64,000 nt of DNA from Gemmatimonadaceae bacterium. GTDB taxonomy: Bacteria > Gemmatimonadota > Gemmatimonadetes > Gemmatimonadales > Gemmatimonadaceae. The notes under the pieces are model-generated. The model did no database searches. It saw nothing but the letters and a program-made list of their open reading frames with translations, and was not told the origin of the DNA. Both the position numbers and the translations under genes were made by a program. This document shows, piece by piece, positions 52,724-61,648 of this stretch (positions within the stretch are counted from its first letter, which is position 1; each line of letters opens with the position of its first letter). The stretch lies in assembly GCA_030835125.1 (NCBI GenBank), contig JAUQWM010000035.1:61774-125773 (forward strand), given 5' to 3'.

Positions 52724-55700
52724 ATGTCCCGAACCGGTCAGCCCCCCGGCACCGCAGCAGGCACCATCGCCGCGACGTGCCGTCACGCACTCCAGGGAAG
52801 CGCCATCGCCGCCGTGCTGGCGCTGGCTGTGGTCCCGCCAGCGGCTCTTGCGGCGCAGTCCACTGGCCGCATCACGGGCGTGGTCAAGGACTCCGCCAGC
52901 GATCGACCCGTCAGCGACGTGCAAGTCTTCGTCGTCGGCACGCGCATCGGGTCGGTCACCGACGCCGAGGGCCGGTACACGATCAACGCGGCGCCCGCGG
53001 GCACGCGTTCGCTCGAGGCGAGGCGCATCGGGTATCGCGTTTCCACCACCCCCGGCATCGTGGTGCCCGCCGGCGGCTCGGTGACGGCAGACCTGAAGAT
53101 CGTCGCCATTGCGCTCACGCTGCAGGCGGTGGTCACCACCGGCGTAGTGGATCCGACTTCGGGCACCAGGGTGCCCTTCACCGTCGGGCGGATCGAGGTC
53201 GAGAACATCCCCGTCCCGTCGACCAACGCGATCGAGTCGATCCAGGGCAAGGTGTCCGGCGTGACGATCGTGCCACCCGGTCAGGCCGGGAGTGGCACGA
53301 ACATCCTGCTGCGATCACCGACGAGCATCAACAAGTCGAACGCGCCCCTGATGGTTGTCGATGGGGTCATCCAGAGCACGGCGTTTGGCGCCGCCTCGGC
53401 AGATCTCGAGTCGCTCGACATCGAGAGCGTGGAGATCCTGAAGGGTGCGGCCGCCGCATCCCTGTATGGCTCGCGGGCGCAGTCGGGCGTGATCCAGATC
53501 CGCACCAAGCGCGGGGCGAGCCTCGCGCAAGGCGCCACCAGGTTCACGGCGCGGTCGGAGTGGGGCTCCAACAGCCTGGCCGGGCAGATCGACTGGGCCC
53601 GGAATCACCACTACCTGACGAACGCCAGCGGCGAATACGTGGACGCCCAGGGCAACGTGGTCACCCGCGCGCAGCGTGTGGCGAAGCCGACCTACACCCG
53701 CTTCCAGGACGTCCCGTACCGCGACCCCATCTACGACCAGGTCGAGCGCTTCTTCGACCCCGGCCAGTTCTCGAAGAACTCCTTCAACGTCTCCCAGAAC
53801 TCCGGACGCACGAACTGGTTCCTGTCGCTCGTGAACTCGCGCGAGGATGGCGTGGTGCTCGGCAGCGGGCAGTACGACCAGAACGACGCGCGGCTCAACC
53901 TCGACCACATCGCCAGCAACGTCCTGAGCCTCTCGTTCAGCGGCTACCACAGCCGGTCGAACCGGAACGAGCTGTATGGCGACACGTTCTTCGACCTGAT
54001 CAACCAGGCGCCCGACATCGACCTGCTGCAGCCCGACCCCGACGGGACGCCGTACGCGTTCCAGCTGGACCCGGACGGTCGGGAGGAGAACCCGCTGTAC
54101 GTGCTGGCCACCGAGGACAGCCGACGGAAGCGGGCCAGGACCCAGGGCAGCCTGCAGAGCCGGTACACGCCCTTCAGCTGGCTCACGTTCGACGGGAACC
54201 TGAGCTACGACCGCTCCGACCGTCGCAATGACTTCTTCCTCGATCAGGGCGTGAAGACGGAGGGATTCGCCACCGGCGGCCTGGGCGAGATCACCCAGAC
54301 GACGGGAACCACGTCAGCGACCAACGCGTCGATCAGTGCCAACCTCCTGGGCACCTGGCGCGGGTTCACGATGCGCTCGACGGTGCGGGCCCTGATGGAA
54401 AGCGAGGACAACGAGGTCACGACGGCCGAGGGCACCGACTTTGCCACGCCGGGCGTGCGCAGCCTGGACAACGCCCGCACCCGCTTCGTGTCGTCGTCCC
54501 TCGAAGAGGTGAGGGCCACCGGGTACTTCGTCAGCGGCGGCGTGGACTTCGAGGGCAAGTACATCGCCGACCTCCTCCTCCGCCGCGACGGCAGCTCGCT
54601 GTTCGGCCCCGAGGAGCGCTGGAACTCCTACTACCGCTTCAGCGGCGCCTATCGAGTCAGTGAGGAGAACTGGTGGAAGTGGAGGTCGATCAACGAGTTC
54701 AAGCTGCGCTTCTCGCGTGGCACGGCAGGGGGACGGCCGAGCTTCAACGACCAGTATGAGACGTTCGCCTTCAACACCGCCGGCGGCGTGCTCAAGCAGA
54801 ACCTCGGCAACCGCTTCCTCAAGCCGGAACTCACCACGGAGACCGAAATCGGCGTGGACGCGATCTTCAAGGATCGCTACTCGATCCAGATCTCGCACGC
54901 GGACACGAAGTCGGTCGACCAGCTGATCCAGATCCCGTTGCCCGCCTACTACGGCTTCGCCTCGCAGTGGCAGAATGCCGGGACGGTCAAGGGGTCGAGC
55001 CTCGAGGGCACGATCGAGGCGCAGCTGATCAGCCGCCCGAGCCTCAGCTGGCGCGTGGGGCTCGTCGCGGACCGCTCGCGGCACAAGATCACCGAGTTCA
55101 ATCGCCCCTGTTTCCAGACGAATACCATCGCGTTCCGCTGCGGCGGCGTCTCGCTGGGGGAGATGTACGGGTTTGCGTTCGCCAAGCGGGTCGAGGACCT
55201 GCCCGCGGACGCGCAGGGGCGCGCCAACGAGTTCGACGTGAACGACGAAGGCCTGCTCGTCTGGGTCGGCCTCGACGGACAGGGCCAGCCGAAGAGCTAC
55301 ACCCAGGGTGAAGTGGCCACCGGCGGCTGGGGTTCGGGTGCTACCATCGGTACCAGCACCTACGGCTGGGGCATGCCGATCACCATTCGCGACGCGACCG
55401 GCAGCAACGCCGTCGTCCGCATCGGTGACGGCAACCCCGACTTCAAGTGGGGCGTGTCGAACAGCGTGAGCTGGCGGAGCTTCGACATCTACGCGCTGGT
55501 GGATGCCCAGGTGGGCGGCCAGGCGTACAACCAGACGAACCAGCGCATGTACCAGTGGGCGAAGAGCGCGGACGTCGACCAGACCGGCAAGGCGCAGGAA
55601 CTCAAGAAGCCGATCGAGTACTACGTGAACCTGTATGCGGCGAACAATCCGACGGACTACTTCGTCGAGGACGCCGGCTTCGTGAAGTTGCGTGAGGTCT

Positions 55701-55912
55701 CGCTGCGCTATCGCATCACCGGACGGCCGCTGTCGTGGTTCTCCCGGCTCGGCGCCACCGGAGCGTCGATCTCGCTGATCGGCCGCAACCTCATGACGTT
55801 CACCGACTACAAGGGCTATGACCCCGAGGTCGGCGGCACCCTCGTCCGGATCGACAGCTTCGACTACCCACGCTACCGGACGTTCACCGGCAGCATCGAG
55901 TTCATCTTCTGA
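52724..55912 (+). CDS. SusC/RagA-type TonB-linked outer-membrane transporter
   Basis: A 1062-residue receptor. Signal peptide (SAIAAVLALAVVPPAALAAQ) is followed by a carboxypeptidase-regulatory-like domain (about 48-125, ITGVVKDSASDRPVSDVQVF). The plug domain is about 145-265 (NAPLMVVDGVIQSTAFGAAS, IESVEILKGAAAASLYGSRA) and the 22-strand barrel runs to the end, finishing FTGSIEFIF. GGAGG ribosome site at 52714-52720. SusC proteins import glycans, peptides or other large nutrients with a SusD lipoprotein, which is the next gene. No polysaccharide-degrading enzymes are adjacent, so the ligand is open. Confidence 0.93.
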   Translation: MSRTGQPPGTAAGTIAATCRHALQGSAIAAVLALAVVPPAALAAQSTGRITGVVKDSASDRPVSDVQVFVVGTRIGSVTDAEGRYTINAAPAGTRSLEARRIGYRVSTTPGIVVPAGGSVTADLKIVAIALTLQAVVTTGVVDPTSGTRVPFTVGRIEVENIPVPSTNAIESIQGKVSGVTIVPPGQAGSGTNILLRSPTSINKSNAPLMVVDGVIQSTAFGAASADLESLDIESVEILKGAAAASLYGSRAQSGVIQIRTKRGASLAQGATRFTARSEWGSNSLAGQIDWARNHHYLTNASGEYVDAQGNVVTRAQRVAKPTYTRFQDVPYRDPIYDQVERFFDPGQFSKNSFNVSQNSGRTNWFLSLVNSREDGVVLGSGQYDQNDARLNLDHIASNVLSLSFSGYHSRSNRNELYGDTFFDLINQAPDIDLLQPDPDGTPYAFQLDPDGREENPLYVLATEDSRRKRARTQGSLQSRYTPFSWLTFDGNLSYDRSDRRNDFFLDQGVKTEGFATGGLGEITQTTGTTSATNASISANLLGTWRGFTMRSTVRALMESEDNEVTTAEGTDFATPGVRSLDNARTRFVSSSLEEVRATGYFVSGGVDFEGKYIADLLLRRDGSSLFGPEERWNSYYRFSGAYRVSEENWWKWRSINEFKLRFSRGTAGGRPSFNDQYETFAFNTAGGVLKQNLGNRFLKPELTTETEIGVDAIFKDRYSIQISHADTKSVDQLIQIPLPAYYGFASQWQNAGTVKGSSLEGTIEAQLISRPSLSWRVGLVADRSRHKITEFNRPCFQTNTIAFRCGGVSLGEMYGFAFAKRVEDLPADAQGRANEFDVNDEGLLVWVGLDGQGQPKSYTQGEVATGGWGSGATIGTSTYGWGMPITIRDATGSNAVVRIGDGNPDFKWGVSNSVSWRSFDIYALVDAQVGGQAYNQTNQRMYQWAKSADVDQTGKAQELKKPIEYYVNLYAANNPTDYFVEDAGFVKLREVSLRYRITGRPLSWFSRLGATGASISLIGRNLMTFTDYKGYDPEVGGTLVRIDSFDYPRYRTFTGSIEFIF

Positions 55913-55926
55913 GCCGGAGCCACCCC

Positions 55927-57501
55927 ATGCGCAGACTGATTCCGATCCTCGCGCTGGCGCTGGTCTCATGCCAGTCGCTCGAGGTTACCAATCCCAACCT
56001 GCCGGACCGTGCGCGTGCGACGCAGCAACCCACGGCGGCAGAATCCTTCGTCTCCACGGCGTTCCGGACCTGGTGGCCCGTGGCCGGGCATGACGACTAC
56101 CCGTCGTGGGCGTTCGCGACGATGGCGCGGGAAATCACGTCCGGCTTCGCCGACTTCGGCCAACTCGAGGTCTCCGCGGAGCCGCGGAACGCCTGGAACA
56201 ACAGCCCGGTGAACGCACGTCGCAACGTCAACGAGTCACCGTGGCAGGGCATGTACCGGACGATCTCATCGGTCAACGATGCGTTGACCGCCATCGAGGG
56301 CGGCCTGCTGATCGTCGACACCGCCCGCACCATCCGGACCAAGGCGGTGGGCAAGTTCATCCAGGGGATTTCGCACGGGTACCTCGGCTTGTACTTCGAC
56401 AAGGCCGTGGTCGTCGATGAGACGGTGGACCTCGACGCCGGTCCCCCGCCCTTCGTGCCCTATCCCGAGGTCATTGCTGCCGCGATCGCACAACTCGACG
56501 CCGCGATCTCCACGGCGCAGACCTCGAACTTCACGCTCCCGGTGGATTCGTGGCTGTACGTCGCGATGAGTCGGGACCAGTTCGTGCAGCTCGCGAATTC
56601 GTTCGTGGCTCGCCTTCTCGTCTACTCGGCGCGGTCGCGGGCCGAGCGGGCCGCGGTCGACTGGAACGAGGTGATCAGCCGCGTCGACGCGGGCATCAAG
56701 ACGGACTTCGCGCCGGTTGCCCAGGTGGACATCCTCTGGGATGACTGGAAACGCCTGGTCGCCCGCGTCAGGACGGCGTCGCGCCCAAGCGATTTCGGTC
56801 GTCCGGCATACTGGCTCCTCGGCCCCGCCGACTCGACCAACGGCTTCGTGAACTGGGCCGCCACCCCCGTCGCGAATCGTGTCGCCTTCCAGCTGCGCAC
56901 GAAGGACCGGCGCATCCAGGGAGCCGGCGGCCCATCGACGCCGGGCACCTATGTGGGCTACAACAACAACAACATCTTCGACCCGAGCCGCGGCACCTAC
57001 CGCTTCTCGCACTATTACTTCGCGCGCTACGGCACGGGGACCTCGTGGCAGACGGGGCCGGAGCCGGCAATGCTCGTCTCGGAGATGGACCTGCTGAAGG
57101 CCGAGGCGCTGATTCGCCTCAATCGCGCCAACGAGGCGATCCCGCTCATCAACAAGACCCGCATCGCCAACGGCCAGCTCCCGCCGGTGACCATCGACGG
57201 ACCGCCCGACGAACCCGGGTGCGTACCGAGAAAGCTGAACGGTGCCTGCGGCAGCCTCTGGGATGCCCTGCGCCACGAAAAGAAGATGGAAGGCGTTGGC
57301 GTGTCCGGCGTGATTGCCTACTTCGATGCCCGCGGCTGGCAGGCACTTCCGGAGAACACCTTCGTGCAACTTCCGGTGCCGGGTTCCGAACTCGCGACGT
57401 TACTCCTGCCGAACTACACGTTTGGCGGACCGGGTGGCGAGTCGAGCGCTCCAGCCCCCGACCCCGAGCAATGTCCCGTGGCGTTGCCCCGGTGCCCGTG
57501 A
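55927..57501 (+). CDS. SusD/RagB-type nutrient-binding lipoprotein
   Basis: A 524-residue surface lipoprotein. Lipobox ALVSCQS gives the lipid-anchored Cys at residue 15. SusD hallmarks: start LEVTNPNLPDRARA, MYRTISSVNDALTAIEG, helical TPR-like part, and near the C-terminus LLKAEALIRLNRANEAIPLI with a RHEKKMEGVG stretch. It caps the SusC barrel and binds the ligand. The gene starts 14 bp after susC and is followed by a strong terminator, so susCD form a unit. Confidence 0.88.
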   Translation: MRRLIPILALALVSCQSLEVTNPNLPDRARATQQPTAAESFVSTAFRTWWPVAGHDDYPSWAFATMAREITSGFADFGQLEVSAEPRNAWNNSPVNARRNVNESPWQGMYRTISSVNDALTAIEGGLLIVDTARTIRTKAVGKFIQGISHGYLGLYFDKAVVVDETVDLDAGPPPFVPYPEVIAAAIAQLDAAISTAQTSNFTLPVDSWLYVAMSRDQFVQLANSFVARLLVYSARSRAERAAVDWNEVISRVDAGIKTDFAPVAQVDILWDDWKRLVARVRTASRPSDFGRPAYWLLGPADSTNGFVNWAATPVANRVAFQLRTKDRRIQGAGGPSTPGTYVGYNNNNIFDPSRGTYRFSHYYFARYGTGTSWQTGPEPAMLVSEMDLLKAEALIRLNRANEAIPLINKTRIANGQLPPVTIDGPPDEPGCVPRKLNGACGSLWDALRHEKKMEGVGVSGVIAYFDARGWQALPENTFVQLPVPGSELATLLLPNYTFGGPGGESSAPAPDPEQCPVALPRCP

Positions 57502-57527
57502 CCGCATCGGCTGCATGACGAACGGAG

Positions 57528-57551
57528 GCGCCCTCAACCAGAGGGCGCTTT
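57528..57551 (+). terminator. Terminator of the susC-susD unit
   Basis: An 8-bp perfect stem, GCGCCCTC (57528-57535) with GAGGGCGC (57541-57548), followed by TTT. It lies 26 bp after the susD stop and separates it from the next cassette. Confidence 0.65.
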
Positions 57552-57735
57552 CCGTTTCTGTGGCCAGCGGACGGCGATCGTTGGCCGTATGGGGTGAATC
57601 TGGGCATTCCGTTCGGCCACGGGCTTCTGCCAACCCGGACCGCCAGCAGGACAAAACCCTTGCTGGATGAGGACTTGGCCCTCACTATAGAGGGGGTTTG
57701 CCCGATTACCGGACAACTGACTGGGAGACGCAGGG

Positions 57736-60240
57736 ATGAAGTTGATCGCGGCCGCCGCAATCACCGGGGGGGTGCTCGCCCTCGTTCCGTCACTCCGGCA
57801 GTCCGGCCAGGCTACTGAGCGCGTTGCGCCCACAGAGGTTGCGGCGCTCGAATCGGTTCCAGCCGCACGGCCCCACGCCGTCGCCGCATCGTTGCCGAGT
57901 ACCCGCGTCATCCCGAACGCAGACCTCACGCAACTGGTGCGGCAGACGTGTGCCGCGTCGTGCCACAGCGACCAGCGCAAGCTTGGCAGCCTGACGCTGG
58001 AGCACTTCGATGTGGGGGCTGCGGCAGCGACGCCCGCCAGCGCGGAGACGGCGGAGAAGATGATCAACAAGCTCCGTGCCGGTATGATGCCTCCTCCAGG
58101 ACGGCGACGGCCCGGCGGGGACACGCTGGCGATTCTCACGTCCACCCTCGAGTCGTTGCTCGACAAGGCGGCCGCGCTCAGGCCCGAGCCGGGGGTGCGG
58201 ACCTTCCAGCGACTCAACCAGGCCGAGTACGAGCGATCGATCCGGGCGCTCCTCGACCTCGAGGTGAACGCGGGCTCCTGGCTGCCGCTCGACACCAAGA
58301 GCGCGAACTTCGACAACATCGCCGACGTCCAGCTGCCGTCGGCGACCCTGCTCGACGCCTATCTCGACGCGGCGAGCGAGATCAGCCGCCTCGCGGTCGG
58401 GGACCCGAAGGCGAGCGTTTCGTCTTCGACGTACAAGCTGGCGCGCCTCGCCTCGCAGTGGGACCAGGCTGAGGGAGCCCCGATCGGGACCCGCGGCGGC
58501 GTGTCGGCCATGCACACCTTCATCGCCGACGGCGAGTACGTGTTCGCGGTTTCGCTGCACGCGATCCCGACCGGCCAGCTTTTCGGATCCGACGCGCCGT
58601 TCGACGAGCGGATCGAGATTTCGGTGGATGGCGAGCGGGTGGGGACGATCGAGGTCGACCGGTGGATGTCACAGGCCGACCCGAACAACATGGAGCTCAA
58701 GACCAAGCCGGTGCCCGTGCGCGCCGGAGCGCACCGCGTGTCGGCGGCCTTCATCCGCACTTTCGAGGGCCCGGTCAACGACAACATCGCGCAGATCGGC
58801 CACTCCATCGCCGACACGCAGATCGGTTCGGAACAGGGCATCACCAACGTCGCCCACCTGCGCGACATGACGGTGACCGGCCCGTACAACCCGACCGGCG
58901 TCTCGGAAACCGCGAGCCGGCACCGGATCTTCACCTGCCGGCCGACGACGTCCGCCGAGGAACGTCCGTGCGCCGAGAAGATCATCTCGACGATCGGGGG
59001 CGCTGCCTATCGCCGCCCCCTGCAGGCCAAGGACGTGAAGGGGTTGATGAACTTCTTCGACCAGGGCCGGGCCGAGGGTGGGTTCGAACTCGGGATCCGG
59101 ACGGCGCTCGAGGCGATCCTGTCCAGCCCGCACTTCATCTTCCGGCTCGAGGAGCTGCCCGCGGGCGCCCGCCCGGGCCAGAAGGTGGCCGTCAGCGCGA
59201 TGGACCTGGCGTCGCGCCTCTCGTTCTTCCTCTGGGGCGCCCCGCCTGACGAGGCGCTGCTCGCGGTCGCGCGTGCCGGCACGCTGGCGGAACCGGCCAC
59301 ACTGATCGCGCAGACGCGACGGATGCTGGCCGACCCGAGGTCGGAGGCGCTGGCCACCCGCTTCGCCGCGCAGTGGCTGCGGCTGCAGGACATCGAGAAG
59401 GTCCATCCGGATGCGCTGCAGTTCCCGGATTTCCACCAGCAACTCGGCGACGCCATGCGTCGCGAAACGGAGCTGTTCTTCCACAGCCTGATTCGCGGGA
59501 ACAGGAGCGTCCTCGACCTGTACACCGCCAACTACACGTTCCTGAACGAGGAGCTGGCGCGTCATTACGGCATCCAGGGCGTCACCGGCTCCGAGTTCCG
59601 CCGCGTGCAATACCCGGACGACCGCCGCAGCGGCCTGCTGGGTCATGCCAGCGTGCTCACGCTCACGTCCCACGCCAACCGGACGTCGCCCGTGCTGCGG
59701 GGGAAGTGGGTGATGGAGGTGCTGCTCGGGTCGCCGCCGCCGCCCCCGCCGCCTAACGTGCCGGACCTGGACAAGACCGGTGAGGCGAAGGAAGGGCGCC
59801 TGCTCACCACGCGCGAGCGCATGGAGGAGCACCGCTCCAACCCGCAGTGCCGTTCCTGCCACCTGTTCATGGACCCGATCGGGCTCGCGCTCGACAACTT
59901 CGACGTCACGGGGCGCTGGCGGGTCCGGGAGAACGGTTCGCCGCTGGACACGCGGGGCGATTTCTACGACGGCACGCCGGTCTCGACCCCCGCCGAGCTC
60001 ACGCAGGTGCTGCTCAAGCGGCCGATCCCGCTGCTGCGCACCTTCACCCAGAACCTGATGGCCTACGCCCTGGGCCGTCGGATCGAGTACTACGACCACC
60101 CCGCCGTGCGCCGGATCACGGCCGCCGCGGAGCCGGGTGGGTATCGCATCAACGACTTCATCGTCGGCGTCGTGCTCAGCGACGCCTTCCGCATGAGGCG
60201 CGTCGCAGACGTTCAGGCCGCCGGCACCGGACAGCAGTAA
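57736..60240 (+). CDS. Multi-domain DUF1587/1595/1592/1588/1585 protein with haem motifs
   Basis: An 834-residue exported protein of the planctomycete-type cytochrome group. An N-terminal membrane or signal segment (LIAAAAITGGVLALVP) is followed by C72-A-A-S-C76-H77, a CX3CH variant of the haem c motif. Then come DUF1587 (about 155-220, FQRLNQAEYERSIRALLDLE), an insert with a carbohydrate-binding-like fold, DUF1595 (about 395-465), DUF1592 (about 480-605), DUF1588 (about 635-735, with a canonical CRSCH) and DUF1585 (about 750-825). Function is not established; electron transfer to a partner is plausible. A GGGAGACG ribosome region precedes the ATG, and DUF1552 follows 19 bp later. Confidence 0.9.
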   Translation: MKLIAAAAITGGVLALVPSLRQSGQATERVAPTEVAALESVPAARPHAVAASLPSTRVIPNADLTQLVRQTCAASCHSDQRKLGSLTLEHFDVGAAAATPASAETAEKMINKLRAGMMPPPGRRRPGGDTLAILTSTLESLLDKAAALRPEPGVRTFQRLNQAEYERSIRALLDLEVNAGSWLPLDTKSANFDNIADVQLPSATLLDAYLDAASEISRLAVGDPKASVSSSTYKLARLASQWDQAEGAPIGTRGGVSAMHTFIADGEYVFAVSLHAIPTGQLFGSDAPFDERIEISVDGERVGTIEVDRWMSQADPNNMELKTKPVPVRAGAHRVSAAFIRTFEGPVNDNIAQIGHSIADTQIGSEQGITNVAHLRDMTVTGPYNPTGVSETASRHRIFTCRPTTSAEERPCAEKIISTIGGAAYRRPLQAKDVKGLMNFFDQGRAEGGFELGIRTALEAILSSPHFIFRLEELPAGARPGQKVAVSAMDLASRLSFFLWGAPPDEALLAVARAGTLAEPATLIAQTRRMLADPRSEALATRFAAQWLRLQDIEKVHPDALQFPDFHQQLGDAMRRETELFFHSLIRGNRSVLDLYTANYTFLNEELARHYGIQGVTGSEFRRVQYPDDRRSGLLGHASVLTLTSHANRTSPVLRGKWVMEVLLGSPPPPPPPNVPDLDKTGEAKEGRLLTTRERMEEHRSNPQCRSCHLFMDPIGLALDNFDVTGRWRVRENGSPLDTRGDFYDGTPVSTPAELTQVLLKRPIPLLRTFTQNLMAYALGRRIEYYDHPAVRRITAAAEPGGYRINDFIVGVVLSDAFRMRRVADVQAAGTGQQ

Positions 60241-60259
60241 ACCACCCAACGGAGCGTTC

Positions 60260-61648
60260 ATGCATTTCCTGACTGGAAAGCCGATTCCCCGTCGTACGTT
60301 CGTGCGTGGCATGGGGGCGACCGTTGCCCTGCCGTTCCTGGACGCGATGGTGCCGGCCGGCCGGATCTGGCGGAGCGCGCCCGGCGACCGGACCCGTCTC
60401 GTGGCGATCGAGATGGTGCACGGCGCGGCCGGCTGCAATGAACTCGGCGCGAAGATGAACCTCTGGTCGCCGGCAGAGACCGGGCGCGCCTTCAGCCTCG
60501 CGCCGACCGCGCTCAACTCCCTCGAGCCCTATCGCGATTACCTGACGATCATCAGCAACACCGATGCCCGTGAGGCGGAGCCGGTCACCCCGAAGGAGAT
60601 CGGCGGCGACCACTTCCGGTCCAGCGCGGTGTTCCTCACCCACGAGCATCCCAAGCAGACCGAGGGATCGGACGTCCGGGTGGGCACGTCGCTCGACCAG
60701 ATCTACGCACAGCGCTACGGCCAGGACACACCGATTCCCTCGATGCAGCTCTGCATCGAGAATGTCGACCAGGCGGGCGGCTGCGCTTACGGCTATGCCT
60801 GCGTCTACACCGACTCCATCAGCTGGGCGTCGGCGAACGAACCGCTCCCCGTCATCCGGGACCCTCGCGTGGCGTTCGAGAAGCTGTTCGGGGTTGGCGG
60901 GTCGTCCTCTGAGCGCGCCGAACGCCGGCGCTCACGGCGCAGCATCCTGGACTGGGTGGCCGGCGAGATGACGACGCTCAAGACCTCGCTCGGTCCGGCG
61001 GACAAGCATCGCCTCGACAGCTACCTCGAGGACATTCGCGAGGTGGAACGCCGGATCCAGCGCATCGAGGCCCGGAACACGAGCGGCGAGCCGCGCGACA
61101 TTCCCGAGGCGCCGGCCGGGGTCCCCGACTCGTTCGCCGAGCACGTGCAGCTCATGTTCGACCTCCAGGCGCTCGCCTTCGCGGCGGACATCACGCGCGT
61201 CTTCTCCTTCAAGATGGGACGTGACGGCTCCAGCCGCGTGTACCCGGAGAGCGGCTCGGACCGGCCGTTCCACCCGTCCTCGCACCACGGCGGGAACGAG
61301 GCGGGCGTGAAGAACTTCCACCTCATCAACAAGTACCACGTGTCGATGCTGCCGTACTTCCTGGACAAGTTGAAGAGCATCCAGGAGGGCGAGTCGAACA
61401 TGCTCGACAAGACGATGATCATCTACGGGTCGCCCATGGGCGACTCGAACCTGCACAATCACCGGCGGTGCCCGCTGTTCCTCGCCGGCCACGCCAACGG
61501 CCAGCTCCCCGGCAACCTCCACATCAAGGCCGAGGACGGGACGCCGATGGCCAACGCCATGCTCAGCATGATGCACATGCTCGGCCTGGACGACATCAAC
61601 CAGTTCGGCGACAGCACGGGCGCCCTGGCGCTCAACAGCCATGCGTGA
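60260..61648 (+). CDS. Tat-exported DUF1552 protein
   Basis: A 462-residue protein with a twin-arginine signal, PRRTFVRGMGATVALPFLDA, pointing to export in folded form, often with a cofactor. The body fits DUF1552, which is distantly related to sulfatase/phosphatase-like DUF1501 proteins: LVAIEMVHGAAGCNELGAKM, DHFRSSAVFLTHEHPKQTEG and a conserved His/Asp-rich end (MIIYGSPMGDSNLHNHRRCP). DUF1552 genes are regularly found beside DUF1592 genes, as here. Enzymatic activity is unproven. The stop overlaps the ankyrin gene by 8 bp. Confidence 0.9.
   Translation: MHFLTGKPIPRRTFVRGMGATVALPFLDAMVPAGRIWRSAPGDRTRLVAIEMVHGAAGCNELGAKMNLWSPAETGRAFSLAPTALNSLEPYRDYLTIISNTDAREAEPVTPKEIGGDHFRSSAVFLTHEHPKQTEGSDVRVGTSLDQIYAQRYGQDTPIPSMQLCIENVDQAGGCAYGYACVYTDSISWASANEPLPVIRDPRVAFEKLFGVGGSSSERAERRRSRRSILDWVAGEMTTLKTSLGPADKHRLDSYLEDIREVERRIQRIEARNTSGEPRDIPEAPAGVPDSFAEHVQLMFDLQALAFAADITRVFSFKMGRDGSSRVYPESGSDRPFHPSSHHGGNEAGVKNFHLINKYHVSMLPYFLDKLKSIQEGESNMLDKTMIIYGSPMGDSNLHNHRRCPLFLAGHANGQLPGNLHIKAEDGTPMANAMLSMMHMLGLDDINQFGDSTGALALNSHA

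Noticed and set aside
52780..57500. Large Arg-rich minus-strand frames inside susC and susD
   Set aside because: Shadows of the transporter genes; no motifs, no ribosome sites.
57686..57700. Possible plus-strand promoter with TATAGA before the DUF1592-type gene
   Set aside because: No -35 at a suitable distance (the best TTGCTG is 20 bp away), so it was not listed.
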